Program-made: the position numbers and the translations under genes
Shown: positions 1 to 8,994 of the stretch, one piece after another
Layout of the letters: each line of letters begins with the position of its first letter
Position numbering within the stretch: position 1 is the stretch's first letter
Assembly: GCF_019249215.1 (NCBI RefSeq)
Contig: NZ_JAESDI010000002.1
Span: 248,001-312,000, forward strand
Direction: 5' to 3'
Source of the DNA: Alteromonas lipotrueae
GTDB taxonomy: Bacteria > Pseudomonadota > Gammaproteobacteria > Enterobacterales > Alteromonadaceae
DNA: 64,000 nucleotides
The notes under the pieces: generated by a model
The model's input: the letters and a program-made list of their open reading frames with translations, nothing else
Databases searched by the model: none
Told to the model about the DNA's origin: nothing

Positions 1-821
1 CGGCTTAGTAAAGAACGATTAAAAATACTGCCCACGATAGGTAACGACAGCTTGCGTCTATCCCAATTCAAACGTCCGACTTTCGTATTTAATGACCGTC
101 TAACCATGTAGACAATGAATACCCCGGCGGCAATTAACACGTACCAATAGTTCATCAAGAAATCTGATGTGCCAATGAGTGCTCGGGTCATTAAAGGCAA
201 CTCGGCATTAAACTTAGAAAACATATCGGCGAATTTTGGGATAACAAAGATATTGAGCACTACAAACGCGCCAGCCAAAGCGATAAGCACAAAGATGGGA
301 TAGCGCGTGGCGGCTTTAATTTGTTTACGCGTTTCTTGTTCGCGCTCTAAATAAACCGCCAGTTGAGCAAAGGATTCTTCTAACTGACCTGTGTTTTCGC
401 CCACATGAATAATGCTCACAAACAATTGATTAAAAATTTTAGGGTGCTGGTTTAATCCGGAAGACAAGGTGCGACCTCGCTCTAAACTCACGATAGCATC
501 TTCAAGGGCAAGTTTGAGGCGAATAGAATTACAGGATTCAGCTAAACCAGAAACCGCTTTTAGTAACGGGATACCCGCTTTGGTTAACGAGAACATTTGT
601 CGACAAAAAATAACTAAATCGTCCAAGGTAACTTCAGGAACAAACCAACCTTGCCAGCCAGAAACTACACTTTCTTTTTTATCGCTCATAGGGGCGATGG
701 AAATTGGCGTTACACTACGAGCACGCAACATTGCCGCTGCACTTCCTGCATCGTTGGCGTCTAACTCTCCTTCGGTAAGGGCGCCGTTTCTTTCGCGCCC
801 TTTGTAGCTAAACCGTGCCAT
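1..821 (-). CDS. mshG: MSHA biogenesis inner-membrane platform protein MshG (partial)
   Basis: This is a GspF/PilC-family polytopic inner-membrane protein, the platform of the MSHA type IV pilus machine that couples the MshE ATPase to pilin assembly. The reading frame starts at an ATG at 821 (MARFSYKGRERNG) and runs open for 273 codons to the left edge, so the C-terminal part lies outside the window. The N-terminal cytoplasmic T2SSF domain is visible (roughly residues 60-190), followed by a hydrophobic segment near residues 170-190 and a second near 220-240. It lies 11 nt downstream of the mshE stop, as the last visible gene of the operon. The identification rests on family features and on position after mshE. 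Confidence 0.9.
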   Translation of the reverse strand, partial: MARFSYKGRERNGALTEGELDANDAGSAAAMLRARSVTPISIAPMSDKKESVVSGWQGWFVPEVTLDDLVIFCRQMFSLTKAGIPLLKAVSGLAESCNSIRLKLALEDAIVSLERGRTLSSGLNQHPKIFNQLFVSIIHVGENTGQLEESFAQLAVYLEREQETRKQIKAATRYPIFVLIALAGAFVVLNIFVIPKFADMFSKFNAELPLMTRALIGTSDFLMNYWYVLIAAGVFIVYMVRRSLNTKVGRLNWDRRKLSLPIVGSIFNRSLLS

Positions 822-832
822 CTATCATTGCC

Positions 833-2569
833 TTATTGCGCTGTTGTGTCGTCAGTGGTTTTAGAAGAGGGAGCATCTTGGGCTACCATCTCAACCAATT
901 TTAAGACCTCTTCTACACTGGTCACGCCCATTTTTGCGTAAGTCAAGGCTGATTGGGGCAAAGAGCGATAGCCCGCGCTTTTAGACGCTGCATCACTAAA
1001 CCCTTGGATATCACTGGATTTTAAATAACTCATCATGTTTTCAGTCATTTCGAGTAATTCAAAAACCCCAATTCGCCCTCTGTATCCCGTTTGGTTGCAT
1101 TTCTGACAGCCACGCCCTTGTTTAAAGGCAACGTCTGCAGCATTTTCATCAATACCGTTCAACCACACCCTTTCATCATCCGTTGGCGTATAAGAGGTAG
1201 TACAATTATCACAAATTCGACGTACCAAACGTTGAGCAATAATGCCTCGAAGGGAACTTGCTACCAAGTAACCGGGCGCTCCCATATCGAGTAAGCGCAC
1301 TACACTGGATATAGCATCGTTGGTATGCAGGGTGGAGAGTACTAAGTGACCGGTCAATGCGCCACGAAGCCCAATTTCTACTGTTTCTTGATCTCGCATT
1401 TCCCCCACCATAATAATATCGGGGTCTTGTCGAAGTGTGGTTCTAAGTATATTCGAAAAAGTCAGGTTTATTTTAGGGTTCACTTGCACCTGATTAATGC
1501 GGGGTAAGCGATACTCCACCGGATCTTCTACAGTAATAATTTTCGACTTCGCCGTATTTAATTCGCTCAACGCACCATACAAGGTAGTCGTTTTGCCTGA
1601 ACCGGTAGGCCCGGTAACCAAAATCATCCCATGAGGACGTCGTAATAAATTTCGTAAGCGGGTTAACTGCGATGAAGGCATGCCGGTTTGTTCAAGGGTC
1701 AGTATCCCTGCAGACTGATCAAGCAAACGCATGACCACAGACTCACCACCTTGTACAGGCATGGTGGACAAGCGCACGTCTATTTTGTGCCCTTTAACTT
1801 TAATTTGAGTGCGGCCATCTTGCGGTAGACGCTTTTCGGAAATATCTAGCCCCGCCATCAGTTTTAAGCGCAGTACTAACGCCGCCGCTATGCTTTTCTC
1901 GGGAATCACTGTTTCTTGTAAAACCCCATCTACCCGCTGTCGTATTCTCAACTGACTTTCATCAGGTTCTATGTGAATATCTGACGCTTTTGCTATCACA
2001 GCATCTTCAAAGATAGATTGCAGTAAGCGAGCCACTGTTGTGTCTTGATCGCCCGCACCACCGAGATCTATATTAAAGTTATCTTCGGTATCGTATTCTT
2101 CTGCCAGTTCTTGGGCAAAACTCGCAATTTCTTGGGTTTTTCGATAGAACGTATCGTAGGCAGTAAATAGCTGTTGTTCGCTTACTACGGCAAGTTCAAT
2201 TTGCCTGTTAAGCGTTTCTGAAAGGTGATCGACCGCGGTTAAATCGGCCGGATCTGACATGGCAACAAGCAGGGAATCACCCTTATCATCAATAACCAGT
2301 GCGCGATATCGTCTCGCTTGAATTTCAGGTAAAAGCAGTACGGCTTGTTGATTTACGCGGTACTGATCGATATCGATAAGCGGAACATTTAAATGCCGCG
2401 ATAACAACTCAAGCATTTGGTGTTCCGTCACCAACCCCATTGAAATCAACGTGGCGCCTAACTTTCGGCCCGTACTTTTTTGCTCAGACAATGCCGTCAT
2501 TAGCTCATCAGCACTGATCAAGTTGTGCTGAACAAGAAGGTCGCCAAGGCGAATTCTGGGTTTATTCAT
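833..2569 (-). CDS. mshE: MSHA pilus extension ATPase MshE with c-di-GMP-binding MshEN domain
   Basis: A GspE/PilB-family hexameric ATPase that powers MSHA pilus extension at the cytoplasmic face of the inner membrane. The N-terminus carries two tandem MshEN motifs (RLGDLLVQHNLIS from residue 7 and KLGATLISMGLVT from residue 36), the segment known in Vibrio cholerae MshE to bind cyclic di-GMP, so pilus output is probably set by that messenger. Walker A GPTGSGKTT is at 320-328 and the Walker B-like DPDIIMVGE at 382-390. Four zinc-type cysteines are C453, C456, C488 and C491. At 578 aa the length is normal. Its ATG overlaps the mshN stop by four bases (ATGA), indicating translational coupling. 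Confidence 0.96.
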   Translation of the reverse strand: MNKPRIRLGDLLVQHNLISADELMTALSEQKSTGRKLGATLISMGLVTEHQMLELLSRHLNVPLIDIDQYRVNQQAVLLLPEIQARRYRALVIDDKGDSLLVAMSDPADLTAVDHLSETLNRQIELAVVSEQQLFTAYDTFYRKTQEIASFAQELAEEYDTEDNFNIDLGGAGDQDTTVARLLQSIFEDAVIAKASDIHIEPDESQLRIRQRVDGVLQETVIPEKSIAAALVLRLKLMAGLDISEKRLPQDGRTQIKVKGHKIDVRLSTMPVQGGESVVMRLLDQSAGILTLEQTGMPSSQLTRLRNLLRRPHGMILVTGPTGSGKTTTLYGALSELNTAKSKIITVEDPVEYRLPRINQVQVNPKINLTFSNILRTTLRQDPDIIMVGEMRDQETVEIGLRGALTGHLVLSTLHTNDAISSVVRLLDMGAPGYLVASSLRGIIAQRLVRRICDNCTTSYTPTDDERVWLNGIDENAADVAFKQGRGCQKCNQTGYRGRIGVFELLEMTENMMSYLKSSDIQGFSDAASKSAGYRSLPQSALTYAKMGVTSVEEVLKLVEMVAQDAPSSKTTDDTTAQ

Positions 2570-3750
2570 TTTACTACATCCCGAAGCCGAGCTATGCGCT
2601 CTTGCACATAGTGGTGTACATCTGGTGATAGTGCCTGCTGCGTATCAATCTGAACCACTTGAGAGTAAGCACTTAACGCCAGTGCAGATTGATGCAGACT
2701 GTCAGCACTTATACCAGCACCTAGCCACCACTTGGGCTCTAAAGGTCGCCGCTTAGTTAACGCTAAATAATCATTAAGTGACTTATCGAACGCGCCATGT
2801 TGCTGCTGTAAATTCGCTCTAAAACTAAGTAGCTCAATAGACAATGGGTTGCTGGGTGAAGCAACAGCGTCACTTGCGTTTTGTATCGCTATCTTGGTTA
2901 GGCCTTGTTTTACATACAAACGCGACAACATAAGGCGAACACTGTGATCGTCCGGTGAGCTCACAAGCATCCGTTGTAATAAGGTTTGCGCTTGTTCTAC
3001 TTGGCCGCTGGCAAAGAGTAACGACGCTAGCTTCTTCTTAGCCCCAGTATCGCTTGGGTCGCTTTGTACTTTCTGCTGCATCAACCCGATGGCTTCGTTG
3101 TAGTCATTATTGGCAAGGGCCAAGCGCACCTGCTCTTCTATCGCAGGCGCGTTGTTTTTGTTATCAACCTGCTTTGAAAAACGCGACTCTGTCGCCCCCT
3201 CGACTGTTTTAGAGTTATTTTCTTGCTTCGTTGTAGGCTTCACTGCAGAGGTCGTAGTAGGGGTAGTATCAGGCTTGGTATCTGGGTTAGTTGCAACAAA
3301 CGATCCTGTGCTTTTTTGAGGAAAGCTAGCGCTTTGATGTTCACGCAGGGTGACTTTGGCAATTTGTGCAGACGACTGTTGCGCTATTTGTGGTGAAGTC
3401 TGCAGAGAATTATTCGTGTCGTCCTTTTGCGCCCCCCTAGCCTTACCACTTATTGGTACCGTAGTTTCAGTGCTTGATTGACTACTTTCTATCGGCAAGT
3501 TTGCCGAGCGTTGTTGTGTTGATGGAGCCTTGTCTGTATATGTAGTCGGCATTGATACCGCAGATGAAACCGATGACACGGGCTTAAGCAGCACCCACGC
3601 GACTAACGCAACGGTCACGCAAACCAACACCACCACAACAATAGTCAGCGAACTTACTGACTTTTTCTGTGGCGCCTCATATCGGGCTTGTGATTGTTCA
3701 ACGCCCTCGCGAGCCTCTAAATCTTTCAGCATTTTATTCACAACACTCAC
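2566..3750 (-). CDS. mshN: MSHA biogenesis TPR protein MshN
   Basis: A bitopic inner-membrane protein of the MSHA machine. I place the start at the GTG at 3750 (reads MSVVNKMLKDLEAREG) because this overlaps the mshM stop as GTGA and gives the usual MshN N-terminus. The open frame extends 32 codons upstream, but that part reads through mshM. A single transmembrane helix lies at about 34-55. Next is a long Ser/Thr/Gln-rich, probably disordered periplasmic linker (about 60-210), then TPR-like helical repeats to the end (about 215-390), consistent with a role in protein contacts. The exact function of MshN in pilus assembly is poorly known even in model species. Confidence 0.9.
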   Translation of the reverse strand: MSVVNKMLKDLEAREGVEQSQARYEAPQKKSVSSLTIVVVVLVCVTVALVAWVLLKPVSSVSSAVSMPTTYTDKAPSTQQRSANLPIESSQSSTETTVPISGKARGAQKDDTNNSLQTSPQIAQQSSAQIAKVTLREHQSASFPQKSTGSFVATNPDTKPDTTPTTTSAVKPTTKQENNSKTVEGATESRFSKQVDNKNNAPAIEEQVRLALANNDYNEAIGLMQQKVQSDPSDTGAKKKLASLLFASGQVEQAQTLLQRMLVSSPDDHSVRLMLSRLYVKQGLTKIAIQNASDAVASPSNPLSIELLSFRANLQQQHGAFDKSLNDYLALTKRRPLEPKWWLGAGISADSLHQSALALSAYSQVVQIDTQQALSPDVHHYVQERIARLRDVVK

Positions 3751-4661
3751 GCCATGCTCCCAAACTCGAGCATACTGGCAAAGGTAACAGAAACCACCAC
3801 ACCGGCCGCTACCAGAGAAGGCCACAGGGCAAGAGAAGCGTACCAAGGCAGTGTAGTGGCTTCGGTGTCGGCAATAGCCAGCTTGATATGCGATACATCC
3901 ACTTTGTACTTGCCTTCGCCGTACGCCAGCATCATGGCCTTATGACACAATACGTTGACCAGTCTTGGCGTCCCCTTCGTAGCCATAAACATTAGCCGGC
4001 AACATGCTAAATCGAACACCTCTTCTCCTGTGTGCCCTGCTACGACTAAGCGATGTTTTACATAATGGTATATTTGGTCGGTATCCATGTGCGACAGCGA
4101 ATAACTGAATGTAATACGCTGCTTTAGCTGTCGCAGTTCCGGCATCGAAAGCTTTTGATTGAGCTCTGGCTGCCCAAATAGCACCACCTGCAATAATTTG
4201 CGGCTTTCTGTCTCCAAATTCGTCATTAAACGCAGCGCTTCAATACTTTCTACTGGTAACGCTTGCGCTTCATCAATCACCAAAACAGCGCTTCGCTGCT
4301 GGGCATTAATATCGATAAGTCGCTCTTGAATACAGTGAGTGAAACGCTGCTGATCGCAGGTTTGCCCAATATCCACTCCAAGCTCGCTTGCCACTGCACG
4401 GCGCAGTTCATCTGGGCTTAGAAGAGGGTTAGGAATATAGGCTGATTGAAAATGCGCGGGTAATTCATTAAGAAATTTCCGACAAATAAGGGTTTTACCT
4501 GTACCGACTTCGCCAGTCACTTTAATAAAACCTTCACCAGATTTAAGCGCAGTGAGTAACACCTCGCTGGCTTCAATATGGCTGGGTAGGCCGTAAAAAA
4601 AGCTGGTATTTGGCGTTAAAGTAAACGGTAGCTCTCTCATGCCAAAATGATACAAATACAT
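3747..4661 (-). CDS. mshM: MSHA biogenesis ATPase MshM (ExeA/GspA-like)
   Basis: An AAA ATPase of the ExeA/GspA type, which in related systems helps insert the secretin into the cell wall. The start is taken as the ATG at 4661 (MYLYHFGMRELPFTLTPN), 2 nt after the mshL stop; an in-frame ATG seven codons upstream would overlap mshL. Walker A GEVGTGKT is at 50-57 and Walker B VLVIDEAQ at 126-133. A C-terminal hydrophobic helix at about 275-298 should anchor the protein in the inner membrane. It is coupled to mshN by a GTGA overlap. MshM lacks the GspB partner of the type II system; MshN may play that part, which is inference from adjacency. Confidence 0.92.
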   Translation of the reverse strand: MYLYHFGMRELPFTLTPNTSFFYGLPSHIEASEVLLTALKSGEGFIKVTGEVGTGKTLICRKFLNELPAHFQSAYIPNPLLSPDELRRAVASELGVDIGQTCDQQRFTHCIQERLIDINAQQRSAVLVIDEAQALPVESIEALRLMTNLETESRKLLQVVLFGQPELNQKLSMPELRQLKQRITFSYSLSHMDTDQIYHYVKHRLVVAGHTGEEVFDLACCRLMFMATKGTPRLVNVLCHKAMMLAYGEGKYKVDVSHIKLAIADTEATTLPWYASLALWPSLVAAGVVVSVTFASMLEFGSMA

Positions 4662-4663
4662 AC

Positions 4664-6334
4664 TTAATCCACATACAACCAATCCACCATGTTTTGGCGA
4701 CTGGTTTCAAGTTGCTGTTCGAACGTGTCGTGTCCTACAACAGTGGGTTTGAGTAAAATAATGAGTTCTTTTTTTGTTTCGCTAACTTGGCGATTCTTGA
4801 ACAATTCGCCAAACAACGGAATGTCACCCAGTATTGGCGTTTTTGATACCACATCAGTTTGACTGGTTTGCATCAAGCCGCCTATCACCACTATTTCGCC
4901 AGAGCCCGCACGTATTATAGTATCTGACTCTCGAATGGTGCTTTGTGCCAATGGTAATACAATTTGCTCATCATCCATGGTCACGACTTTCTGCTGCTCA
5001 GCAGTTTCAATAACCGATGGGTGAACATGTAATAGTACCGTGCCTTTGTCATCGATTTGTGGAGTCACATCTAGCGCAATGCCCGAGAAAAAGGGCGTAA
5101 GTTCAATATCCGGTGATATAGACGTAGTAGTGCTAGTTACCGTGCTATCGCTTGACACATCAGTGACAAAATATTCATCGTCTCCCACTTTTATAACCGC
5201 TTTTTGGTTATTAATAGCGGTCACCCGTGGGCTAGAAAGTACTTGTACATTGCCTTGAGTAGACAGTAATGACAGCACTCCAGAGAAGTCTTTGTTCAAA
5301 AATGCGAGGCTTGTCACCCCCCCCAAGGTAGCGCTGATATCATTGCCTAAAGTACCTGCAGTGGTTGAAAGTGAAAAGTCTGTATTGCCTGTGTTGGCCA
5401 ATATTTCATTCCAATTAATACCTTGCTGGTAACCGTCATTCAGTTCCACTTCTAAAATACGGGCTTCCAAAATAACTTGCTTGGTTAAGTTAGCCTCTGA
5501 GATTTTCAAAAAGCGGCGTATATCAGACAATTCGTCAGGCATAGCCCGCACAGTAACTAAGCTGGCTTGCGGAGTAACAAATACAGCGCGACCGCTTTCT
5601 TTGCCTACCATAGCTTCAAGACTAACCTTCAAGTCGGCCCAGAAGTCTGTTTCGGTGCGAGTGTTTATGGTTGTGCCATTCGGGTTAGTGTTGTTTTGGC
5701 TTCCGTAACTATCGGAACTACTGAAGTTGCCGCTGTACGAGCCCGAAGAACCATTGTTGTTATTTTGATTGTTGTTTTGCGTTACACCGCCGGAGGTAAT
5801 ACTGGTTTGGGTTGCGCCATTTCGCTGCATGTAAAGGTAATTTACGGCAAAGGTTTCAGTACGCATACCTGCAGCCCGCACTTTGAAAACCGTTCCTGAG
5901 CGAGCAATGTCGTAGCCATATAGGTCACTTAGTAATGACATAACTTCATCCATTGTGACTTGCTTAAGTTGCAGCGATACCGCCCCAGATACTTGTGGAT
6001 GAATAGCAACACTGTAAGGCGTACCTTCGACCAAACCAGCGAAAAATGCGCTTATAGGCACGTTTTGCGCGTTTACGTCAAAACGTTGTGGGCCAAACAA
6101 ACTGTTAGTTGAAGACACACTTTCGGGTTCTGCCAATGCCGCAGATACTGCAGAGGGAATGGGAGCCGGAGTATTTAACTGTGAAGATTTACGCGCTTTT
6201 TCTGCATCAATTTGTTCTTGTAAGTCTTGTTCAACCTCTGACACAAGCTGCTTTTGAGGCTCAGACGTACTCTGACAACCGGCCATCACTAACGCTATGC
6301 TTAGTAAACCAAACAGACGGGGTAACTTGCCCAT
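4664..6334 (-). CDS. mshL: MSHA outer-membrane secretin lipoprotein MshL
   Basis: The secretin that forms the outer-membrane exit pore for the MSHA pilus. I choose the ATG at 6334 (MGKLPRLFGLLSIALVMAGC) because AGAGGA lies 8 nt upstream; a longer frame would overlap mshK. A lipobox VMAGC puts the acylated cysteine at about residue 20. An STN-type domain (about 85-155) precedes an Asn/Ser/Gly-rich low-complexity stretch at about 178-222. The C-terminal half (about 270-545) is the secretin beta-barrel domain, with the family segments VQVLSSPRVTAINNQ and GEIVVIGGLM. The gene is one base after the mshK stop. Expected length 556 aa, normal for MshL. Confidence 0.95.
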   Translation of the reverse strand: MGKLPRLFGLLSIALVMAGCQSTSEPQKQLVSEVEQDLQEQIDAEKARKSSQLNTPAPIPSAVSAALAEPESVSSTNSLFGPQRFDVNAQNVPISAFFAGLVEGTPYSVAIHPQVSGAVSLQLKQVTMDEVMSLLSDLYGYDIARSGTVFKVRAAGMRTETFAVNYLYMQRNGATQTSITSGGVTQNNNQNNNNGSSGSYSGNFSSSDSYGSQNNTNPNGTTINTRTETDFWADLKVSLEAMVGKESGRAVFVTPQASLVTVRAMPDELSDIRRFLKISEANLTKQVILEARILEVELNDGYQQGINWNEILANTGNTDFSLSTTAGTLGNDISATLGGVTSLAFLNKDFSGVLSLLSTQGNVQVLSSPRVTAINNQKAVIKVGDDEYFVTDVSSDSTVTSTTTSISPDIELTPFFSGIALDVTPQIDDKGTVLLHVHPSVIETAEQQKVVTMDDEQIVLPLAQSTIRESDTIIRAGSGEIVVIGGLMQTSQTDVVSKTPILGDIPLFGELFKNRQVSETKKELIILLKPTVVGHDTFEQQLETSRQNMVDWLYVD

Positions 6335-6335
6335 T

Positions 6336-6677
6336 TTACAGATCCTCTGATACATTTTTTTTAATTATTGTTATTGGCGCTAAAGACAATACAGTTCGTA
6401 CGGGCTTGGCATGATGCGTTTTCAAAATTACAACGGTATTCTTGGTTATGCTTTCTACTTTTCCCTCGGCGATATTATCCCCTTCTCTGACCACTTTATT
6501 GTTAATTATGGCGTGTTTACTTTGTGCAGAATACATAATTGCACTTAAAGAAAATTCCCCTTGCTGAATAGCACCAATGCCCTTCATTTTGGTATTGCCA
6601 GGGCGAGTTGGGTCTTGCTGTGCAAACAACACAAATGAGCTAAGGGTTAGTACTAACGTTAGTATTAGTTTAAACAC
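6336..6677 (-). CDS. mshK: MSHA biogenesis protein MshK
   Basis: A small periplasmic protein of 113 aa with an N-terminal hydrophobic signal (about 1-19, ending FVLFAQQDP). It begins its mature part with a DPTRPG motif of the kind seen in PilP/GspC-like proteins. The segment VVREGDNIAEGKVESITKNTVVI resembles the homology-region fold of GspC/PilP, which contacts the secretin. Assigned as MshK from size, this motif and its place between mshJ and mshL. Its ATG overlaps the end of mshJ by 8 bases, so translation is coupled. Confidence 0.85.
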   Translation of the reverse strand: MFKLILTLVLTLSSFVLFAQQDPTRPGNTKMKGIGAIQQGEFSLSAIMYSAQSKHAIINNKVVREGDNIAEGKVESITKNTVVILKTHHAKPVRTVLSLAPITIIKKNVSEDL

Positions 6678-7314
6678 GGATAAATGTCCTTTGCGTGCTC
6701 ACGGTATAAAACTCTATCGTCACTTTTCCGTTTGGGTAATCGCTGACTTGGTAATCCATCGCTTCCCAATAAAGCTTTATATTTTCTTTTTGCGCACGTT
6801 GAAGAAAATCTCTGATATCAAAATAACTACCGCTGAAAGTAAGGGTTAGGCCATGTCGGTAAAGCGTAAGCGCCGATAAGTCTTCACGTCCAGCAAAGAT
6901 ATTAACAGGGGCAATAGTTGTCATAGATTCCAAGCGCACTTGTTGTGCATCTTCAAACATTCTACTAACCAAAGCCGGCATTTCATCAGGGGTGACTAAG
7001 GTTTTAAGTTCATCTCTAAATCGCTGTTCCAATACCGCATCATTTTCTTTTATTTCCGCAATGCTTGATACCAAGGCCTTATCGGGATCCTCATTTAGTG
7101 CCTCGAGGTAAATTTCCAACTGTTGGCCTAACGAAAAGGTCTGCGTTGCTTCAGACGCGAGCCTTCTTTCCAGCGATTGCGACTTTTTCCAAAGTGGCTC
7201 GATGAAAAATGTGAAACCAATGAGTACTATCACCACTAAGCCAGCGACGAAGAGCATGATGAGTTCACGGGAGCTCATGGCGGCTAATTTATTGTTCAAG
7301 CTATCTCTACTCAT
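6670..7314 (-). CDS. mshJ: MSHA biogenesis protein MshJ (PilO-like)
   Basis: A bitopic inner-membrane protein of 214 aa. It has a short cytoplasmic N-terminus, one transmembrane helix at about 17-37 (ELIMLFVAGLVVIVLIGF), a coiled-coil at about 40-80, and a ferredoxin-like periplasmic domain. This matches the PilO/GspM architecture that forms the inner-membrane alignment complex with a PilN-like partner. Its ATG overlaps the stop of the preceding PilN-like gene as ATGA. The segment TLTFSGSYFDIRDFLQRAQ is typical of PilO-family periplasmic domains. Confidence 0.87.
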   Translation of the reverse strand: MSRDSLNNKLAAMSSRELIMLFVAGLVVIVLIGFTFFIEPLWKKSQSLERRLASEATQTFSLGQQLEIYLEALNEDPDKALVSSIAEIKENDAVLEQRFRDELKTLVTPDEMPALVSRMFEDAQQVRLESMTTIAPVNIFAGREDLSALTLYRHGLTLTFSGSYFDIRDFLQRAQKENIKLYWEAMDYQVSDYPNGKVTIEFYTVSTQRTFIRV

Positions 7315-7940
7315 TCTGGTAACACCTCAGCCTCTTCTTTGGCTGGCTCACTGAGTAACTCAAAAGACAACACGCCATTTGTATTGCCATCTTCGTTGAT
7401 ATCTCTGCTTAATTTTATGACTTCAAATTCTTTTTCTTCAAAGTAAGTACGGTTTCCTAGTCGTTTTAACCAAGCAGGAAGTGCGCTTGGGTCATTTACC
7501 TTCCCGTATACTGACAATCCCTCACTGTGTACCACAAATCGCGTTAGCCAAAGAGAGCCATCAGCGACATCGGCAAAGCCATTCATAGCTTGGTAAAATG
7601 GCGATTGCTCTCGTGTTTCTTGCCCGCTCAATTCTTCAATAAGTAATGTTTTTTGGATTACCGAAAGGTTTAACGTCTCAAGCTGCTTAGATAAAGCATC
7701 TGATGGTTTTCTTTCGGCTAATTGAGATTTCGCCGTGGCTAAGTCTTCATCAACTTGGATAGTTCGCTCCTGGGCTTGACTCAGCGCTTCACTTTGCTTT
7801 TGAACCGTTGCGCTCAACTTCATCGTAACCAACACCACTATTAGCAATGTGAGCAACCACACTACGAGCATTGTGCCTACGTTCAACCAGCGAAACTCCG
7901 GTTTAAACTCTGGCCAATAGAGGTTAATCCGATGTCTCAT
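7311..7940 (-). CDS. mshI2: PilN-like MSHA biogenesis protein (MshI2 type)
   Basis: A 209-aa bitopic protein starting MRHRINLYWPEFKPEFRW. That short cytoplasmic motif is of the INL(L/Y) type used by PilN to bind PilM. A transmembrane helix follows at about 22-43, then a coiled-coil (about 45-105) and a periplasmic ferredoxin-like domain. The protein is therefore the PilN counterpart and should pair with MshJ and the PilM-like protein upstream. As I recall, some genera carry the PilM and PilN parts under the single name MshI; here they are two genes joined by ATGA overlaps on both sides. The symbol is by analogy with Shewanella-style naming. Confidence 0.82.
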   Translation of the reverse strand: MRHRINLYWPEFKPEFRWLNVGTMLVVWLLTLLIVVLVTMKLSATVQKQSEALSQAQERTIQVDEDLATAKSQLAERKPSDALSKQLETLNLSVIQKTLLIEELSGQETREQSPFYQAMNGFADVADGSLWLTRFVVHSEGLSVYGKVNDPSALPAWLKRLGNRTYFEEKEFEVIKLSRDINEDGNTNGVLSFELLSEPAKEEAEVLPE

Positions 7941-8902
7941 TTTAGCCCTCCTGCACTACTCAGTGTAGGAGGCGCAATAGGTTGTGGTGCCAAAGCACAA
8001 AACGCAGCACTTAAGCTCACTAAGTTCAGCCGATAAATATCAATCTCTTCGCTTGCTTGAATAGGAGAAATTAACTGATCGATTTCTGCCGGAATTAACT
8101 GGCTAAGCTGCATCTTAAGCGTAGTAGAATGCGGGGAGTCTAACCGAAATAAAACCGACCGGATGGGCGGTTGGCGCAACTGACTTTCAAAGTGGTCCAT
8201 TGAGCGCTGAATTTGCACACCCAAATTATCGAGCAACCCCATTTCCAACTCTTCTTTAGAGAACGAGCCTATATTTTCAAACCCTTTTAGCCGCCGAGAA
8301 GAGTAAAGGTTACCGTCCTTAACGACATTCAAAACCACTTCTTCGCCTGCTTCTTGTGTTAGCAATACGGTGGCTCCTTCCATCGATGGTACGAGCTCGC
8401 ACAGTGCTAATTCAGCAGTCGTGATTTCTTTTAGGGTGACGTCAGCAGATTGAATATGGCTGACAACGTCAGCGATAACAGCGCGAGGAAGTGCGAATAC
8501 GTTTACCTTATTGGTTCCTGCAAGTGGTACCGGTAAATCTACATAATCAAATACATATGATTTGTCGCTACCTAATATTTCAGCAACAGACCACTGCAGT
8601 GCACCGTGAACTTCGCCTTCCTCTACATGAGGGCGGTCTAGCTGCAACGCGTTGTACCAACTGTGTGACAAACACACGCAGGTTGAGATACCAAGGAGCT
8701 TTTTTTCCTTTAGCCAACCATGAAGCTTTTCACCCCACTTTTCTGGAGTTACCGTTTCTTCGGCCACTAAAACTATTGAATTTTGCTCACGCTTTACGAT
8801 ACAGAAGGATACCGACTCAGCATCAACAGAAACGCCGAGTACATGGTGCTTGGGAACACGTCTAAATTTCTGCGTTAGGTATTGGCGCCATCCAATGTGC
8901 AT
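7937..8902 (-). CDS. mshI: PilM-like MSHA biogenesis protein MshI
   Basis: A cytoplasmic actin-fold protein of the PilM type and the first gene of the msh operon. The start is the ATG at 8902 (MHIGWRQYLTQKFRRV); the frame continues upstream only to a TTG six codons earlier. The N-terminal stretch VLGVSVDAESVSFCIVKRE matches the first ATPase strand of PilM/FtsA proteins, and the remainder contains the second subdomain (VLFRLDSPHS region). It probably recruits the PilN-like protein whose gene overlaps it by four bases. No mshH (CsrD-like) gene lies directly upstream; the neighbour is a histidine phosphatase instead. Confidence 0.83.
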   Translation of the reverse strand: MHIGWRQYLTQKFRRVPKHHVLGVSVDAESVSFCIVKREQNSIVLVAEETVTPEKWGEKLHGWLKEKKLLGISTCVCLSHSWYNALQLDRPHVEEGEVHGALQWSVAEILGSDKSYVFDYVDLPVPLAGTNKVNVFALPRAVIADVVSHIQSADVTLKEITTAELALCELVPSMEGATVLLTQEAGEEVVLNVVKDGNLYSSRRLKGFENIGSFSKEELEMGLLDNLGVQIQRSMDHFESQLRQPPIRSVLFRLDSPHSTTLKMQLSQLIPAEIDQLISPIQASEEIDIYRLNLVSLSAAFCALAPQPIAPPTLSSAGGLK

Positions 8903-8930
8903 TGTAAAATCTTTGACCAAAAATAATAGT

Positions 8931-8952
8931 GTTATTACAACAAAGTAATAAC
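8931..8952. promoter_or_regulatory. Inverted repeat in the msh operon promoter region
   Basis: A perfect 8-bp inverted repeat, GTTATTAC (8931-8938) and GTAATAAC (8945-8952), with a 6-nt spacer. It sits 29-50 bp upstream of the mshI start in an otherwise AT-rich gap between the histidine phosphatase and the operon. Position and symmetry fit an operator for the MSHA operon. No regulator can be named from the sequence, and it has no T-tract that would make it a terminator. Confidence 0.4.
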
Positions 8953-8994
8953 AATAGCACCAGTAGACGAAAGTTGTTTATTTTTAAGAATATT

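Noticed and set aside
469..807. Plus-strand 112-codon open frame at the left edge
   Set aside because: It is antisense to mshG, whose partial frame runs open to the edge with clear GspF-family character.
3751..3846. N-terminal extension of mshN
   Set aside because: The 32 codons overlap the end of mshM in another frame; the GTG at 3750 gives the usual MshN start and a GTGA coupling.
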